Shown piece by piece: positions 46,301 through 57,373 of a DNA stretch of 64,000 nt (positions are counted from its first letter, which is position 1; each line of letters opens with the position of its first letter). Location: NCBI GenBank assembly GCA_029339195.1, contig JAPTJF010000120.1:62001-126000 (forward strand), written 5' to 3'. The DNA is from Micractinium sp. NFX-FRZ (Eukaryota; Chlorophyta; Trebouxiophyceae; Chlorellales; Chlorellaceae). Position numbers and translations under genes: made by a program. A model generated the notes under the pieces. The model was not told the origin of the DNA. It worked only from the letters and a program-made list of their open reading frames with translations, and ran no database searches.

Positions 46301-46900
46301 TGCCACCCTCTTGTGCATCAATCATTCCCCCACCCTCCCACCCGCCCTTACCGTGTGCGGCGGTGGGGAGACGCGCCCCGCCACATGAGCCACTACCTTC
46401 CTCACTGTCTCGTAAGGCAGGTCTAAAAGCTCCACTAAGTCAAGAAGGGTGCGCCCAAATCTGTCGGGGGGGTCGGAAGGAAGGGTGCGGCAGAAGGAGG
46501 CGATGGGTAGGGAGGGAGGGCGGCAGCAGAGGCAGCGGAAGGGCACGGCGGTGCCCCAAGCCGAGGCTTACAGGTCACGCGCGGTCAGCAGGTTGCGCTG
46601 CGCCAGTCGTGCTGCCAACTCTGGGGCCAGTCCCACGCGCTGCAGCTGACGGGTGGCCTGCGGGGCAGCAATGGCGTGAAAGTGGTGTCGGGGGCCAGGC
46701 GGGGCGGCGGACAGCGGGCTTGGGATGCGCGCGCCACTGCCGCCGCCGCCGCCATCGCCGACCCGGCTGCGGGCCCCTCATTTCGTCGCAGTTGCAATCG
46801 TTGCAGTAACTACCGGTTTCGTTGCGTGGCGCTTGTTAGCAGCGGGGGAAGGCAAATTGGCAGAGCAGGAAGCGATCTCTAGAGCCTGGGGCCTCACCAT
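43387..46900 (-). CDS. RAD51B: RAD51B-type recombinase paralogue
   Basis: Ten exons give 348 residues, close to the 350 of the human protein: 46900-46898, 46657-46572, 46460-46352, 46149-46039, 45466-45336, 45112-44986, 44680-44555, 44155-44096, 43887-43776, 43568-43387. Exon 1 codes only the start Met. An N-terminal helix-hairpin-helix-like region (ARDLFGRTLLDLVELLDLPY) is followed by PLDDALFGGLPAGSMTE, then Walker A GPAGLGKTQ (residues 106-114) and Walker B LIVLD (202-206). SRLKFLAESFSIPVLVTNQ closely follows the RAD51B pattern rather than that of RAD51C, RAD51D or XRCC3. The family forms the BCDX2 complex, which supports RAD51 filaments in repair of DNA breaks. A decayed copy of the exon 4 donor edge lies at 45855-45895. 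Confidence 0.88.
45855..45895 (-). repeat. Decayed copy of RAD51B exon 4 end
   Basis: CACCTCGGTCACAATGCCGG resembles the true exon 4 donor region near 46036 (CACCTCGGTCATGCTCCCGG), followed by a similar GGCAGCCCCC/GGGAGCTCCC stretch. It lies in intron 4. Confidence 0.6.
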
Positions 46901-47611
46901 GTGATCCCGCTGCTACTGTCGCCGTGTGGGGAAGCAATTGCACCAGTGCGACGGCGCGGGAGACATCCAAGCGAGTGGAAACAGGCACCATAGCAGGCGC
47001 CGCACGACCGCCGTTCTCCCTGTGCAGCAGCTGGCAACCCAATCCAAATCACAATCGCGAGCAAGAGCTTTTCCATGCTCGCAGCACACCGCGGAGCCTC
47101 CGCCAGCGCCCGCGTGACCGGGGCTGAAGTGCGACAGCCTTGTACGGCTGTGGAGAGCTCTCTGGAGCACAAAGCCGCAGGTTGTGATTGATAGGTGGTG
47201 GTGGAAGGTGCGTGAAGTGCACTTGCAGGCTCACAAGAGAGCCAGGCCGGGCCGGTGCGGCTGCCCTTGGGCAGCGCCGCCCGCACTACCGCCCTCTCCC
47301 ACCCAGCCCCCATGCGGCCTGCCTGCCACCCTGCCCCACTTTGCAACCAGGTGGGTTTGCATCATATGCTGGACTGTTGTATCGTTACATGGGACATTCT
47401 TCACTCGGGAAATAATGACAAAGTAGGGCCAGGGGGCTCAGAACAGGAAGCGTGTTTCAGCCGAAAGCAAGTACGAGTTTGAACAGGGGCGGGGCAGAGC
47501 AGGGGGCAGCTTGGTTCAGCTGGCAGCATGTTGCAGCTGGCTGGGCGTGAAAAATCGTGTTAGGAGGGGTGGACAAAAGGGGGCTGGCGGTAGGGGCACT
47601 AATGGGCGCGG
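46901..47611. other. Intergenic: promoter of RAD51B, 3'UTR of papain homologue
   Basis: About 710 bases between two minus-strand genes. Small open frames on both strands show no family features. Nothing else seen. Confidence 0.5.
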
Positions 47612-49993
47612 CTACACATCATTGTTGCCATTGCCCGGCTTGGTGGGGCCAACAGACTCCACAGCGGCGGGCTGGTAGGCGGCGCGGTACATGCCACACG
47701 TGCCGGCACCGTCGGCCGCCATGGCCAGCCGCACAAAGCCGGCCTGGCCCCACCCCGCACCCATGCTGTTCTTGGCGAGGAAGTACTCCTGGCCGGCGGC
47801 CTGGGTGCTGTATCCCACAATCAGCAGGGCGTGGTTGGGGGTGGCATCTGCGGGAGAGGGGGCAGGGGAGGGGCGAGAGGGGAGGGGTGAGCAGGGGGCC
47901 AGAAAGTAAGCAGGGGAGGGGGCCTTGCCCAGTGCAGGCAGGGGAGGGCAGCGGGCACATGCTGACATGGCAGGCGGCGCAGCCAGCTGGCAGCCCGTCA
48001 CACCCCCGCCACCCCCACCCCCAACACCCACTCGAAGCCTCACCGGCGGCGCAGGCGGTGCTAGACCAGATGCCGCCGGCATAGTGCTGGAACGAGGCGT
48101 CCACGGCCAGGGTGGTCACGGCTGGCTGGGCGGCCAGGGCGAGGATGAGCGCCAGCTTGCTGTTGGCGGGGGAGACGCGCGTGTAGGCGGGGGTGGCCGA
48201 GATGCGCACCAGGCCCGCCTTGGCGGCCTTGCCAGCGAGGAACGAGCGGTCGCACTGCAGCTGGAAGCCGGGGGCGTCGGCGTCGGCGCCGGGGGTCAGC
48301 GAGCGGTAGCGGTAGGCTGCAGGGGCAGGTGACGGGTGAGGGGGAAGATTGAGGGCGGGGCGGGGCAAGACAGGGGGCAACTGAAACCTGGCAGGCAACG
48401 CTGACATGGCACAGGCTGGCGCAGTTGCCTGCTGGCAGCGGCATGCAGCGCCTCCAGCAAACGCATCCCTCTTGTCCACTCACCGGCATCAGTGGTCACG
48501 CCGCGCTCGGCAGCATAGGTGAAGGCGTCGGTCATGGAGCCGCCGGTGCAGGTGGAGGCGGGGTAGGCAAACATGCGGGCGGTGCAGTCCTGCGGAGGTG
48601 GAAGTGGGGGTGGGGGGTGGGCAGGCTGGTGGGCAGCGGTGAGCAAGGGGTGGCGGTGGGGAAGGGAGTGGGCATGTGGGAGGCTGTCTGCCGGCGTGGC
48701 CTGCTGCTCATATCTGCCAATGCCGCCGTCGTCCCCTGCCCCACTGACCCCCCCGCTTCCCGCCACCACTGCCACCCTCCCATCACCCCACTGCCTGCCC
48801 CGCCCGCTCACCATCATGTGCTGGGGAGACAGGGCGGCCGTGGTGTTGGTGGCGCCGCCAATCATCAGCTTCGACTCGAGGGCGGCGGCGGCGGCAAAGG
48901 CCCAGGAGGAGCCACAGGCGGCCTGGAACCCGGCCTGGGGCAGAACACGTCCCGCAGCCACCCAGTCGATAACAGAGGGGTAGGCGGGCTTGACAGGCGG
49001 CTTGAACCAGGCCAGCAGCTTGCGGTTGCCGTGCTTGCCCTGGTTGTTGCTGTCGTCGTCAGAGGTGGCGGCGGTGGGGGCGGGTTGGGGTGTCATGAGC
49101 ACGATGGCAGCAAACTGTTCAGCTGACATGCCAGAGTAGGCATTCAGGCCGGCCTGCAGTGGAGGGGGAGGGAGGGGAGAGAGGGGAGGGAGGGCAGGGG
49201 TGATCGTGAGGGGCGGGGAGCAGCAGGGGGTAAGTGATGGCAGGTGCGCCGCCGGGAGCCATTGGGAGAGCGGCACTGTGGTGCATTGAGGCAGCAGCGG
49301 GCCACTGCTGCCTCCCCTCAAACAACCACCAAACACACCCATACCCACCCACACCCCGGCAGCAGCTGGCTGCCACTCACCCAGAAGCGAGAGGCGGGGT
49401 CAGAGTTGATGGCCACAATCGTCGCAAGGTTGGCCACCCAGTTGGACTTGGAGTCCGAGGGCTTGACGCCCAGGGCCTGCGGGCGGAAGGCTTGGCGCCA
49501 TGCCAGGTAGACGGCCGTCAGCGTGCCTGACGCGGCGTCGTCGCCGTCGGCGGCGCGCGTCAGCACCGGCTGCAGGTGGCAGGCCAGCGCTGCGGCCTGG
49601 TCGCGGGCGACCGAGTTGTTGCCGTCTGCAGGCGCGGGAGGCCAGGGAAAGGGCGGGGGAGTGGCAGGCAGGGTCAGGTGGCAGGGGGTGAGGTGAGTGG
49701 GCGGCGGCGGCCATTGCCCGCCGCCATCCCATCGCCGCAACATGCCCACAGATCTTGGCCGGCGGGCCGCTGCCACCCCTCCACAGAGGCTTTCCATGCT
49801 TGTAACGACTCGAAAGCGCCTTCAAATCCCCGCACTCACCCGCATTGGTGGCAAAGGCGGCCAGGAGGTCGGCCGTCACAGGGGGGCAGCCTGGCTCTGC
49901 CAGCGCAATGTCCAGGGCCTGGTCGGCGGCTGCCGAGGCGGCCAGCAGCAGCAGTGCTGCGGCGGCGACGCGAAGGGGTGTGAAGGAGGCCAT
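47612..49993 (-). CDS. Papain-fold (C1A) protein with Ser in place of catalytic Cys
   Basis: Six exons give 451 residues: 49993-49840, 49625-49381, 49153-48812, 48589-48484, 48316-48044, 47847-47612. A signal peptide (LRVAAAALLLLAASAAA) is followed by an I29-like propeptide (YLAWRQAF to LNAYSGMSAEQF). The mature part opens with PSVIDWVAAGRVLP. The active-site block reads QAACGSSWAF, where active C1A enzymes have CGSCWAF, so the nucleophile at about residue 216 is Ser. The oxyanion Gln and the preceding Cys remain. His is kept in TPNHALLIVGY (about 379) and Asn in KNSMGAGWG (about 400), where the usual Trp after KNS is Met. The known fold with Ser here includes sponge silicateins and several inactive homologues. 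Either a serine-type hydrolase or a pseudo-peptidase is possible. Confidence 0.88.
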
Positions 49994-51031
49994 GGCGCGA
50001 CGAATTGGCGCGGGGAGCGAGGGAAGTGTTCGGGAAATGGTGGTGTGGGGTGCTGTGTGAGCTTCTGGAGGGTACCACAGAGTGAAGATGTGAGAATGGT
50101 GCTCTTCAAGCTGCAAAACAGCCCTACTTGTACCCCCGTGCCACGTCCGGAGGCGACGCAGCCTCAGCAGGACCACAGCACCCGGCCCCGGTCTGCCGCG
50201 TTGCCCGTCCGCTGGCAACGCGCTTGGGGAGGTGTCAAGGCGCCGGGGTGGGGGCCAGGAGGGAGGGAGGTGAGGGATGGAGCAGACCAGGGGAGGGTGG
50301 GCGACTGTGCGGGCGCTGCTGTCACTGGCGGCAGGCGTTGCGGCAGGCCACCTGCTGCGCTTCCTGTGGGGCTCCCCTTAAAGTAGTCCGGGTCTGCAGG
50401 CCACCGACTTAAGCGAAAATTTCGTGCCATAGAGCACAGAGACTGGTTGTCCGACTTCACCTCGAGACTGTCGCCTGCCGTGCCTCACCATGACCAGCAC
50501 GAAGCGCATACTACAAAACGCTGCCCGTTCTTGCCACTTCTGGGCTGCCGGCCAGCCGTCCTCATACAGCGCTGGGGGTGATACATTCTCCACGGATGCC
50601 AGCCCAAGGCAGCTGCCACCAGGCACTGTGCGCTGGCTGCTTACGCCGCCCCGCCTGGCGGCCATCAGCTGTTTTCATGCAGCTTTCACTGCGGCTGACC
50701 GCAGCGGCGCGGCTGGCATGCCCAGCAGACGCAGCCCCTGCTTTCACATCCATACGCCACCGTCGCAACCCGTTGGCGACGGTCGGCACAGGCAATAGGA
50801 GCGCTGCCAGCGCATGGGCTCTTAGGCTATGCAGGAATGCATGCGCATTTTACAGGCATCACCAACGGGGCAGTGAATCAAAGCAGCTGTTCAGTACGCT
50901 GGATCACGGCGGCACGGGGCCGCTCCTCCAAGCCAGAGCATCTTGCTGGGATTGGCCGCACCCCTCGAAAATGCTGCTAAGATGAGCATGAAAGATGGTA
51001 AGCTTCGTTGAGGCGGCGGTGCCCCGCCAGT
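49994..51031. other. Intergenic: promoter of papain homologue, 3'UTR of aldo-keto reductase
   Basis: About 1 kb between two minus-strand genes. A plus-strand ATG frame at 50490-50798 has no recognisable features or exon partners, so I leave it out. Nothing else seen. Confidence 0.45.
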
Positions 51032-54000
51032 TCAGAGCACCTTGCTGGGCTTGGCTGCCCCCCCCTCCTCGGGGTCCTCCCACGTGTGCCACGAGCTGTT
51101 CACAAAGTGGCGCCCCTCGTCCAGCGCATCCAGCTTGGCCTGCGTAGGAAGGAGGAAGAAAGAAAGATGTTGTTGGGCCAGCAGGGGGTGGTTGGGCACG
51201 CCAGGGTTTGCTCAAGGGATGACGTCCCGCATTCAGCGCACACCAGCTTGGCCGGCGGACAGAAAAGGACAGAGGGGAGGGGAGAGGATGCGTGCGGCAC
51301 GGTGGCGGAGCAGTGGGGACAGGCGAGGAGGCAGGCAGCCAAGGGCCGGGCAAGTCTGACGACAAGCGGGGGGGGCACAGGAGGCAGGGGGGAGGAGGAG
51401 GGGCATGCAGGCGGGGGGACTGGCCCGCACACACGCCCTCCTGGCAGCAGCGGCGACAGCTCTTCCCAACATAAGCCATGCCCCTGCCAGCCTCACCTTT
51501 TGGTCCCAGGTCAGCCGCCAGCCAAACAGCCCCTCAATGTTCTCCCGCAGGTGCGGCTCGCTGCCCGCCTTGGGGATGGCCGCCACCCCGCGCTGCACAT
51601 TCCACTTGAGCAGCACCTGAGAGGGGCAGGGGGGTGGGGGGCGGGCAGGAAGTGGTGGTCGCTGAAGGCATGGAGGCGTTGAGGAGGGGGAGGTTGCCAC
51701 GCCTGCAACCCGGCTTCTGATTGAGAGCGGAGGCAGAAGAGCCGGCGGATTGGGGGGGCGATCGAGGGAGCAAGCGCTTTCAGGCAAGCAAGCAAGCGGC
51801 CACGTTCCCTCACAGGCACGCTGCCCAGGCCAGCAGCCATCTGCGCCAGCAGCCCCAGCCCCAGCCTGTGGCCTCTCCTGTGCTGACGATGCACGGCGCC
51901 TCCCACGCCACGTCAGCGCAGCCACGCCCTGAAAACCAGCGCCCCACCTGCGCCGGGGTCTTGCCCGCCTCTGCCGCCACCTCCGCCACCGCCGGGTGGC
52001 CCAGCACCTGGCTGTCGGGGCCCACGTGGCCCAGGGGGGAGTAGGCTACGCTTTGCACGCCCTGCACAGGCCGGGGCGGGGTGGGGATTCGGCCTTGCAA
52101 GCAGTCTATGGCATGCCCGCACCGACACGCGGCCCAGGGCAGGGTGGCCCACGCGTTGCACGCCCCCCCCGGGGCTTGTGCTCCCCCCAATGACTCCCTC
52201 CCCGATGCTGTAATGCCCCCACACAGTACCCTGCTCCCCACCTCGCGCCCACCCTCTGCATGCACACAGCCAACAGCCCGCGCTCGCAGTCAGCGAGCAC
52301 CTTGGACCCTCCCTCACCCTCCCCTCCCCTCCACCTGTTGCACACCCAGCAGCTCCCTTGCCACCCACCACACCCCGCCACCCACCACCTTGCACAGGGG
52401 GCAGGGGGCATGCAGCCATGGGGGCATGCAACCGGGTACGTCCACCTGCTAGGAGCGGACCTGCCCCTCCCCATCCCCGCTCCCCACCCCGCCACCCACC
52501 TTGCGCATGCACACGCCCACGAGCTTGCGCTGCGCCAGCAGCGGGTGCAGCTCGATCTGGTTGACCACCGGCTTGATGCGGGCGTACGACAGCACCTCCT
52601 CCACCTGGCGGGGCAGGGATGGGGAGGGGCGTGTGTTGGTTACAGGTGGGAGGTACAGAGGAACAGAGCGTCAGGTGGAGCCCGGGGTGGCGCACTTTGA
52701 TCTGCTGCACCGCCGGCGAGCCAGACCCAAGCCTGATGGGTGCAAAACGTCGCTGGCACAGCAGTGCTGCATGTGTGACAAGGCATCTGAGCCGCTATAA
52801 GGTGAGCTACAAAGTGCCGCCCCCAAACCGCCCGCCAACTGCACTCACCCCCCTCACCTGCTTCAGTGAGAAGTTGCTCACGCCAATGTGCTTGGCCAGC
52901 CCGGCATCAACGAGCGCCTCCATGGCCTGCCTGCAGTGGTGGGGGGGGAGGATGATCAGGGAGGGAGGGGCGTGGTTGAGCAGCAGGGGCGATGGGAGGA
53001 GGGCAGGGGTCCCTGCAAGCCGCCCTCGCCATGCCTTTTCTGCTGCCGCACAGCTCCCACGCCTCGTCCTCACACAAACGTCCCCACCCCCCGCATATGC
53101 TAACAACAAAGACCAGCACGCACCACGTCTGCTGCAGCGTGACCTCCGTGTCCTGCTGCTCGGTGCCCGGCAGCCAGGCCTCGGGCCAGTGCACCAGGCA
53201 GAGGTCCAGGTGGGTGCACCCCAGCTCGGAGATGGACTGCTCCGCCGACTGCCTGCGCAAGGGGATAATGCGCCACGATAAGGAATTGAGTGCTGCAACA
53301 GCATGCGTGTCATGTGGCGGGTCCAGGTGAAGGCAAGTTATGAGATTGGTCAGCAGAACCCTGCACGGCTGGACCACACTGCCCCTCCCCGCCCGCACGG
53401 CGCCCCCGCACCTGACAGCCTCTGGCCGGTGCGCATCGTTCCACACCTTGCTGGTGATGAACAGCTCGCCCCGGCGGCCCTGCGCAGGAGACGGGTGGAG
53501 TGGGCAGAGGGATCAGCTGCCGGAATGGCCAGGGAATGCGACGGGCAACTGTGGGGCGAGCTTGCCCCGGAAGCCCTGCAGGCACTTGTGAAGGTGTGAG
53601 TGGCCACCCAAGGAGCACCTCCCCCTCCAGCGCCTCCTCCGCTCCCCAGACCCCTTCCTCCCCTTTCAACCTACACAACACACCCTCTGCAGCCAAGCCT
53701 ACACCCACCTGCGCAATGAAATCTTTGAGCCCTTCCCCCACCAGGGCCTGGTTGCCGTACACGCTGGCGCAGTCAATGTGGCGGTACCCCACTGCAAGTG
53801 GGGGCAGAATGGACCAATTATGTAACAGGGACGTCGTTGACAGTAGAGGCAACAAATGTGGTGCAGAGGTCACCAAGCCCCCCACCGCCCCAGCCAGGCA
53901 AGCAGCAGCACAGCCCCACTGCGGCCCCACCCACATGCCTGCTCAGGCGCTGGCTTCACAGCATCTACCGACCTCAGTTCCCGAGTGCCGCGTGAGCCCA

Positions 54001-54913
54001 CTTTGCCCCCAGTCAGGCAAACCGACCAACCAACCGAGCACCCAGCAAGCCCAGGCATGCTGGCTCAACCACAATGCCAACTGTAGCACACACACAACAC
54101 ACGCCGCCCCCTCACGCTGCAGTGCCGTCTTGACTGCCTCTGCCGACTGCAGCTTGTAGGTGCCTAGCCCCAGCAGCGGCATGCGGGTCGCGCCAGGCAG
54201 CAGCACGTAAGAGGGGTCGTTGACGGGCTTGGCGGGCGCGGCCCGCGACTCGTCCTGGGCCTGCGGCAGCGGCAGTTCATGTCAGTTTCAAACGGCAAAG
54301 ATTGGAAGGTAGGCGAGGAGGCAGGCGTGGATGCCACAGAAGATAGCCAACCAGTGCGCCACGCGCCCGTCCCTGCACGCAGCTCGGCCAAGCTGTGCGG
54401 AGGCAGCACGCGTTGTGTGAACCCAGCTGTGGGTAGGCGGCAGCCCGCCCAGCTGTGGGTGGGCGGCACCCCCTAGCGGACCAACCCCGCCGAGAAAAAT
54501 GCATGGCAGCAGCATCAGCAGTGCAAGTGAGAGTGCACTAGACAGCGCCGCCGGCCTGCTACACCCCACGATGCACCCAGCCACCACGCACGTGCATGGG
54601 CTCTGCCACGTATCCCCGCGGGGCGGGCCCATTCCACACGCCGGTGCGGTCGCTGCCGGGCCGTCCGCTGCTGCTGGGCTCATGCTCCTCCTCCTCTTGG
54701 CCGTGGCCGTGGCCTGCGGGGTGAGAGGAGGCATCAGGAGGGGAGCAAGCAGGTGGGAGGGAAGTGCGGAAGGAGTGAGGGGCAGGCGGCAGGTGGGGGG
54801 AAGGCGGCACCTGGCAGGGGCATCGGTGGCGGCGGCGGCGGCGGCGGCAGGGGTGCATCCAACTCACGAGCGCTGCCGTAGGTCTCGGTTTTGATGAAGC
54901 CAGGGTGGTGCAT
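51032..54913 (-). CDS. Aldo-keto reductase
   Basis: NAD(P)H-dependent carbonyl reductase of the AKR superfamily; substrate not predictable. Eleven exons give 370 residues: 54913-54868, 54713-54592, 54260-54116, 53791-53709, 53479-53412, 53252-53124, 52930-52858, 52604-52500, 52061-51948, 51616-51497, 51139-51032. The AKR barrel starts at MPLLGLGTYKLQ. All four catalytic residues are visible: Asp in GYRHIDCASVYGN (about 111) and Tyr in the same motif (116), Lys in LFITSKVWN (143) and His in LCLVHWPEAW (176). Also present are IGVSNFSLKQ, VVNQIELHPLLAQ and AIPKAGSEPHLREN. The C-terminus WHTWEDPEEGG lacks extra domains. The first 80 residues, with a His/Glu-rich segment and YVAEPMH, precede the fold and are unusual; the true start may lie further upstream. 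A partial copy of the exon 9 acceptor edge lies near 52128-52168. Confidence 0.88.
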
Positions 54914-55590
54914 CAGGTGCGGGAAGCCACCCCCTCCAGCCCACCCCACCGGTTGGCAGCCTGCGAAAGCAATTCACCGGCGGGCAGGGCGCATGGAGGG
55001 TCAGGCTGGTGCATTGCGGCTCTGAAGCGGTGTGGGTGCAATCGAACACACGCCCCAGCGTTCCGTGTGGTCGGGGAGCGTGCCATGCGACTGAGAAGCG
55101 CACCGTCGGACGCCATGTTTGCCTCGTTGTTTGCTGCAAGTTGATCAAACCCGGTTGATGATGCAGCGGTGGAGAGTTGCGTGCGCGATGGAGGGCTGAG
55201 TGGTTGGCCATGCTATGCTGGCACAGCACCGGCGGCGGCGGCAGCGGCGGAGGGCCAGTGATAGAAGGGCAGGTCAAGCAGCGCACGCAGCCGGTCCTTC
55301 TCCAGCTGGCTTGCACGTACATGCCGCCCTGATGTGATTTCCTGGCAGCAGTACCCTAAGTTCCCTGAGGGACTGCTCCCCCAAGGGTACGTCACCTTGA
55401 AGGTGGCGGGCCACGAACGTTCCCTGGAGAGCGGTGCATCTTCACACTCCAAGAGGGCTATAAGGCTGCCCACGCAGCCAGCACGGGCAGAAATCAGTCC
55501 TTGCAATCACTTAACCAAATCCTCCACCCATCCACTTCCAAATCGTTGGCACCAGCACCACCTGCCACCTATACACACATACCCACCATC
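54914..55590. promoter_or_regulatory. Divergent promoter of aldo-keto reductase and secreted gene D
   Basis: About 680 bases between start codons that face apart. A TATAAG lies at 55459-55464, about 130 bases before the gene D start. An upstream reductase exon could lie in 54914-55116, where a minus-strand frame opens with an ATG at 55116. Confidence 0.35.
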
Positions 55591-56634
55591 ATGGTCCCCC
55601 GCCGCTCCATCTGCTGCCTGCTCCTCGCCCTGCTGGCATCGCCCCTCTGCGCCAGTGCAGGTGAGCACCCTGCCGCATTGATGCTTCTCGCCTTCCCCCC
55701 AGGGATTTTCTGCAGCGACTGCAGCTCCCGTGTGTCTAATCCCCGACTCCAAATGTCCCCTCCAACCCAACCCTGCCCTCCGCTGCAGAGCCTGGCCTGA
55801 GCGGCAACCGCAAGCTGCTCCAGGCACGCGCCTCTGCCAGCGCCACAGCCTCAGCCTCAGCCTCGGGTGAGGCCGAGGGAGGGGTTGCCTGGACAAAGGG
55901 TGGTGGGGGCAGGGCAGCACAGGCTGTCGCATTCCATCGCATTGGGGGTGTACTGCCAGCACCACATGTACAGCCCGTGCCCGCTGCCCTCCTCGCTTTG
56001 CTGCTGGTTGGCAAGCCTGCTGCCGCCGCTGCCACACCGCACTCACCCCGCTGTCCTTGTGTCTTCCGCTGCAGGCGGAGGCCAGGCGCACGCTGCAGCG
56101 CAGGCGTCCTCCACGGGCGGCCAGTCATCCACCGCACAGGCTGCTGCCTCTGCCTCCTCACAGGTGTGCGTGTGTGTGAAGAGCGCCACTGGCAGATGTG
56201 GGTGCTCTGAATGCCGGCCACGCCTGGTTGTGCAGTGCGACAGCTGGCTCAGCCCCTGGAGGTAGAAATCACTGTTCAGGCAAAGACCGGCATTAAACTT
56301 AACCCTTCTGTGCCCCCTTGGCCCCCTGCAGGCCACACAGGCCATCTGCTCGGGAGACGCGTCTGCCATCGCCGAAGCCCTGGCCTCTGCTTCAGCCTCC
56401 GCTACCGGCGGCGGGCACGCCGTCGCCTCCTCTTCCGCGCTGGCCGACGCGTGCTCGCAGTGCCCCGGCGCCGTGTCAAGCGCACTGGCAGACGTCGTTG
56501 CTTCGGCTGAGATGCACGGCCCCACCAGCGCCGAGGCTGTGGCTCAGGGCATTGCCGAGTCAACCGGCGGCAAGTGCAGCTCCGCGCTGGCAACCGCTCT
56601 GGCCACCGCCGGCGGAGCGCGCAGGCGCAGCTGA
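55591..56634 (+). CDS. Secreted Ala/Ser-rich protein D
   Basis: First of three tandem paralogues. Exons 55591-55660, 55789-55866, 56075-56163 and 56332-56634 give 179 residues; phases agree. A signal peptide (ICCLLLALLASPLCASA) is followed by NRKLLQ. Then comes an Ala-every-second-residue tract (ASASATASASAS), a Gly/Gln/Ser part, and a repeated unit: AICSGDASAIAEALASASAS, TGGGHA, SALADACSQCPG, then a second Ala-alternating run ending TGGKCSSALATALATAGG and a basic tail. The composition suggests a self-associating extracellular or wall protein with disulfides. The family is unknown to me. In D the last exon runs straight through CSQCPG, where E and F each have an intron, at different places. 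Confidence 0.75.
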
Positions 56635-57373
56635 TGCGGCCCCTCTGAACTCATTTCGCTTTAGATCTGCGCAATCCCTTGGTTTGATCCATTTGGAACT
56701 GTTCTATGCTTCCTACTCGTCTGTGCGCTTGTGTGCCTCTTCAGCTTCCTGCAATAAACCTGCCGTGCCTGCCCTCTTTGCTTTGTGAGACCTCAACACG
56801 TGAAATCGAAACAGATTATCTTACATGCAAGCGCCTTCGGTAGTGCCTCGCACTCAGACACAGCCCACTTCCAGGGGAGGCTGGAAAGGTGCCCAAGGAG
56901 CCGGCCAGGCCGCCGCCAGCGCCGCGTCTGCTGCTGTAATTCCAGCTCAGCATGGTGCCGGCGCGCCGCAGTGTGCAGAGGCAGCCTTGCTTGTGCCCCT
57001 TCTGTGCACATGGCCGTCCTGCCCCGCTGTGCTTGCGAGGCCAGCCGCCACCTGTGGGCAAAGGCAAACGACGTAACCTCTGCGCCCACAGCGGCAGCAG
57101 CAGGGATGGCTTCCTGTGCTCCTCGGCTGTCGGGGATGCAGTGTCGCAGAGTTGGTTGATGATGCTGAGGGCTACCTTCCGCTGAGAAACCCTCCTGTGA
57201 GGGTTCCATGGTACGTTCGTGAGCGTGGCAGTCAGCCTTCCCCAACACGCAAGGCTATGAATCTGCGCGGGAGAACAGCCAACTCATTCCTGCGTTCTAG
57301 CTAGACACTTGAAGAAGTGGTGCCGGCACCCCAGAAGCGCCACTTGACCCCACCCGCCGCCGCTCAACCAATC
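56635..57373. other. Intergenic between secreted genes D and E
   Basis: About 740 bases. It contains AATAAA at 56753-56758, 119 bases after the D stop, a possible polyadenylation signal, and the upstream region of gene E. No gene seen. Confidence 0.5.
56753..56758 (+). terminator. Possible polyadenylation signal of gene D
   Basis: AATAAA about 120 bases after the stop. Green algae often use TGTAA instead, so this is only a candidate. Confidence 0.3.

Noticed and set aside
50490..50798. Plus-strand ATG frame of 102 codons between two genes
   Set aside because: No recognisable motif, no supporting splice sites and no homologous pattern; could be chance in GC-rich DNA.
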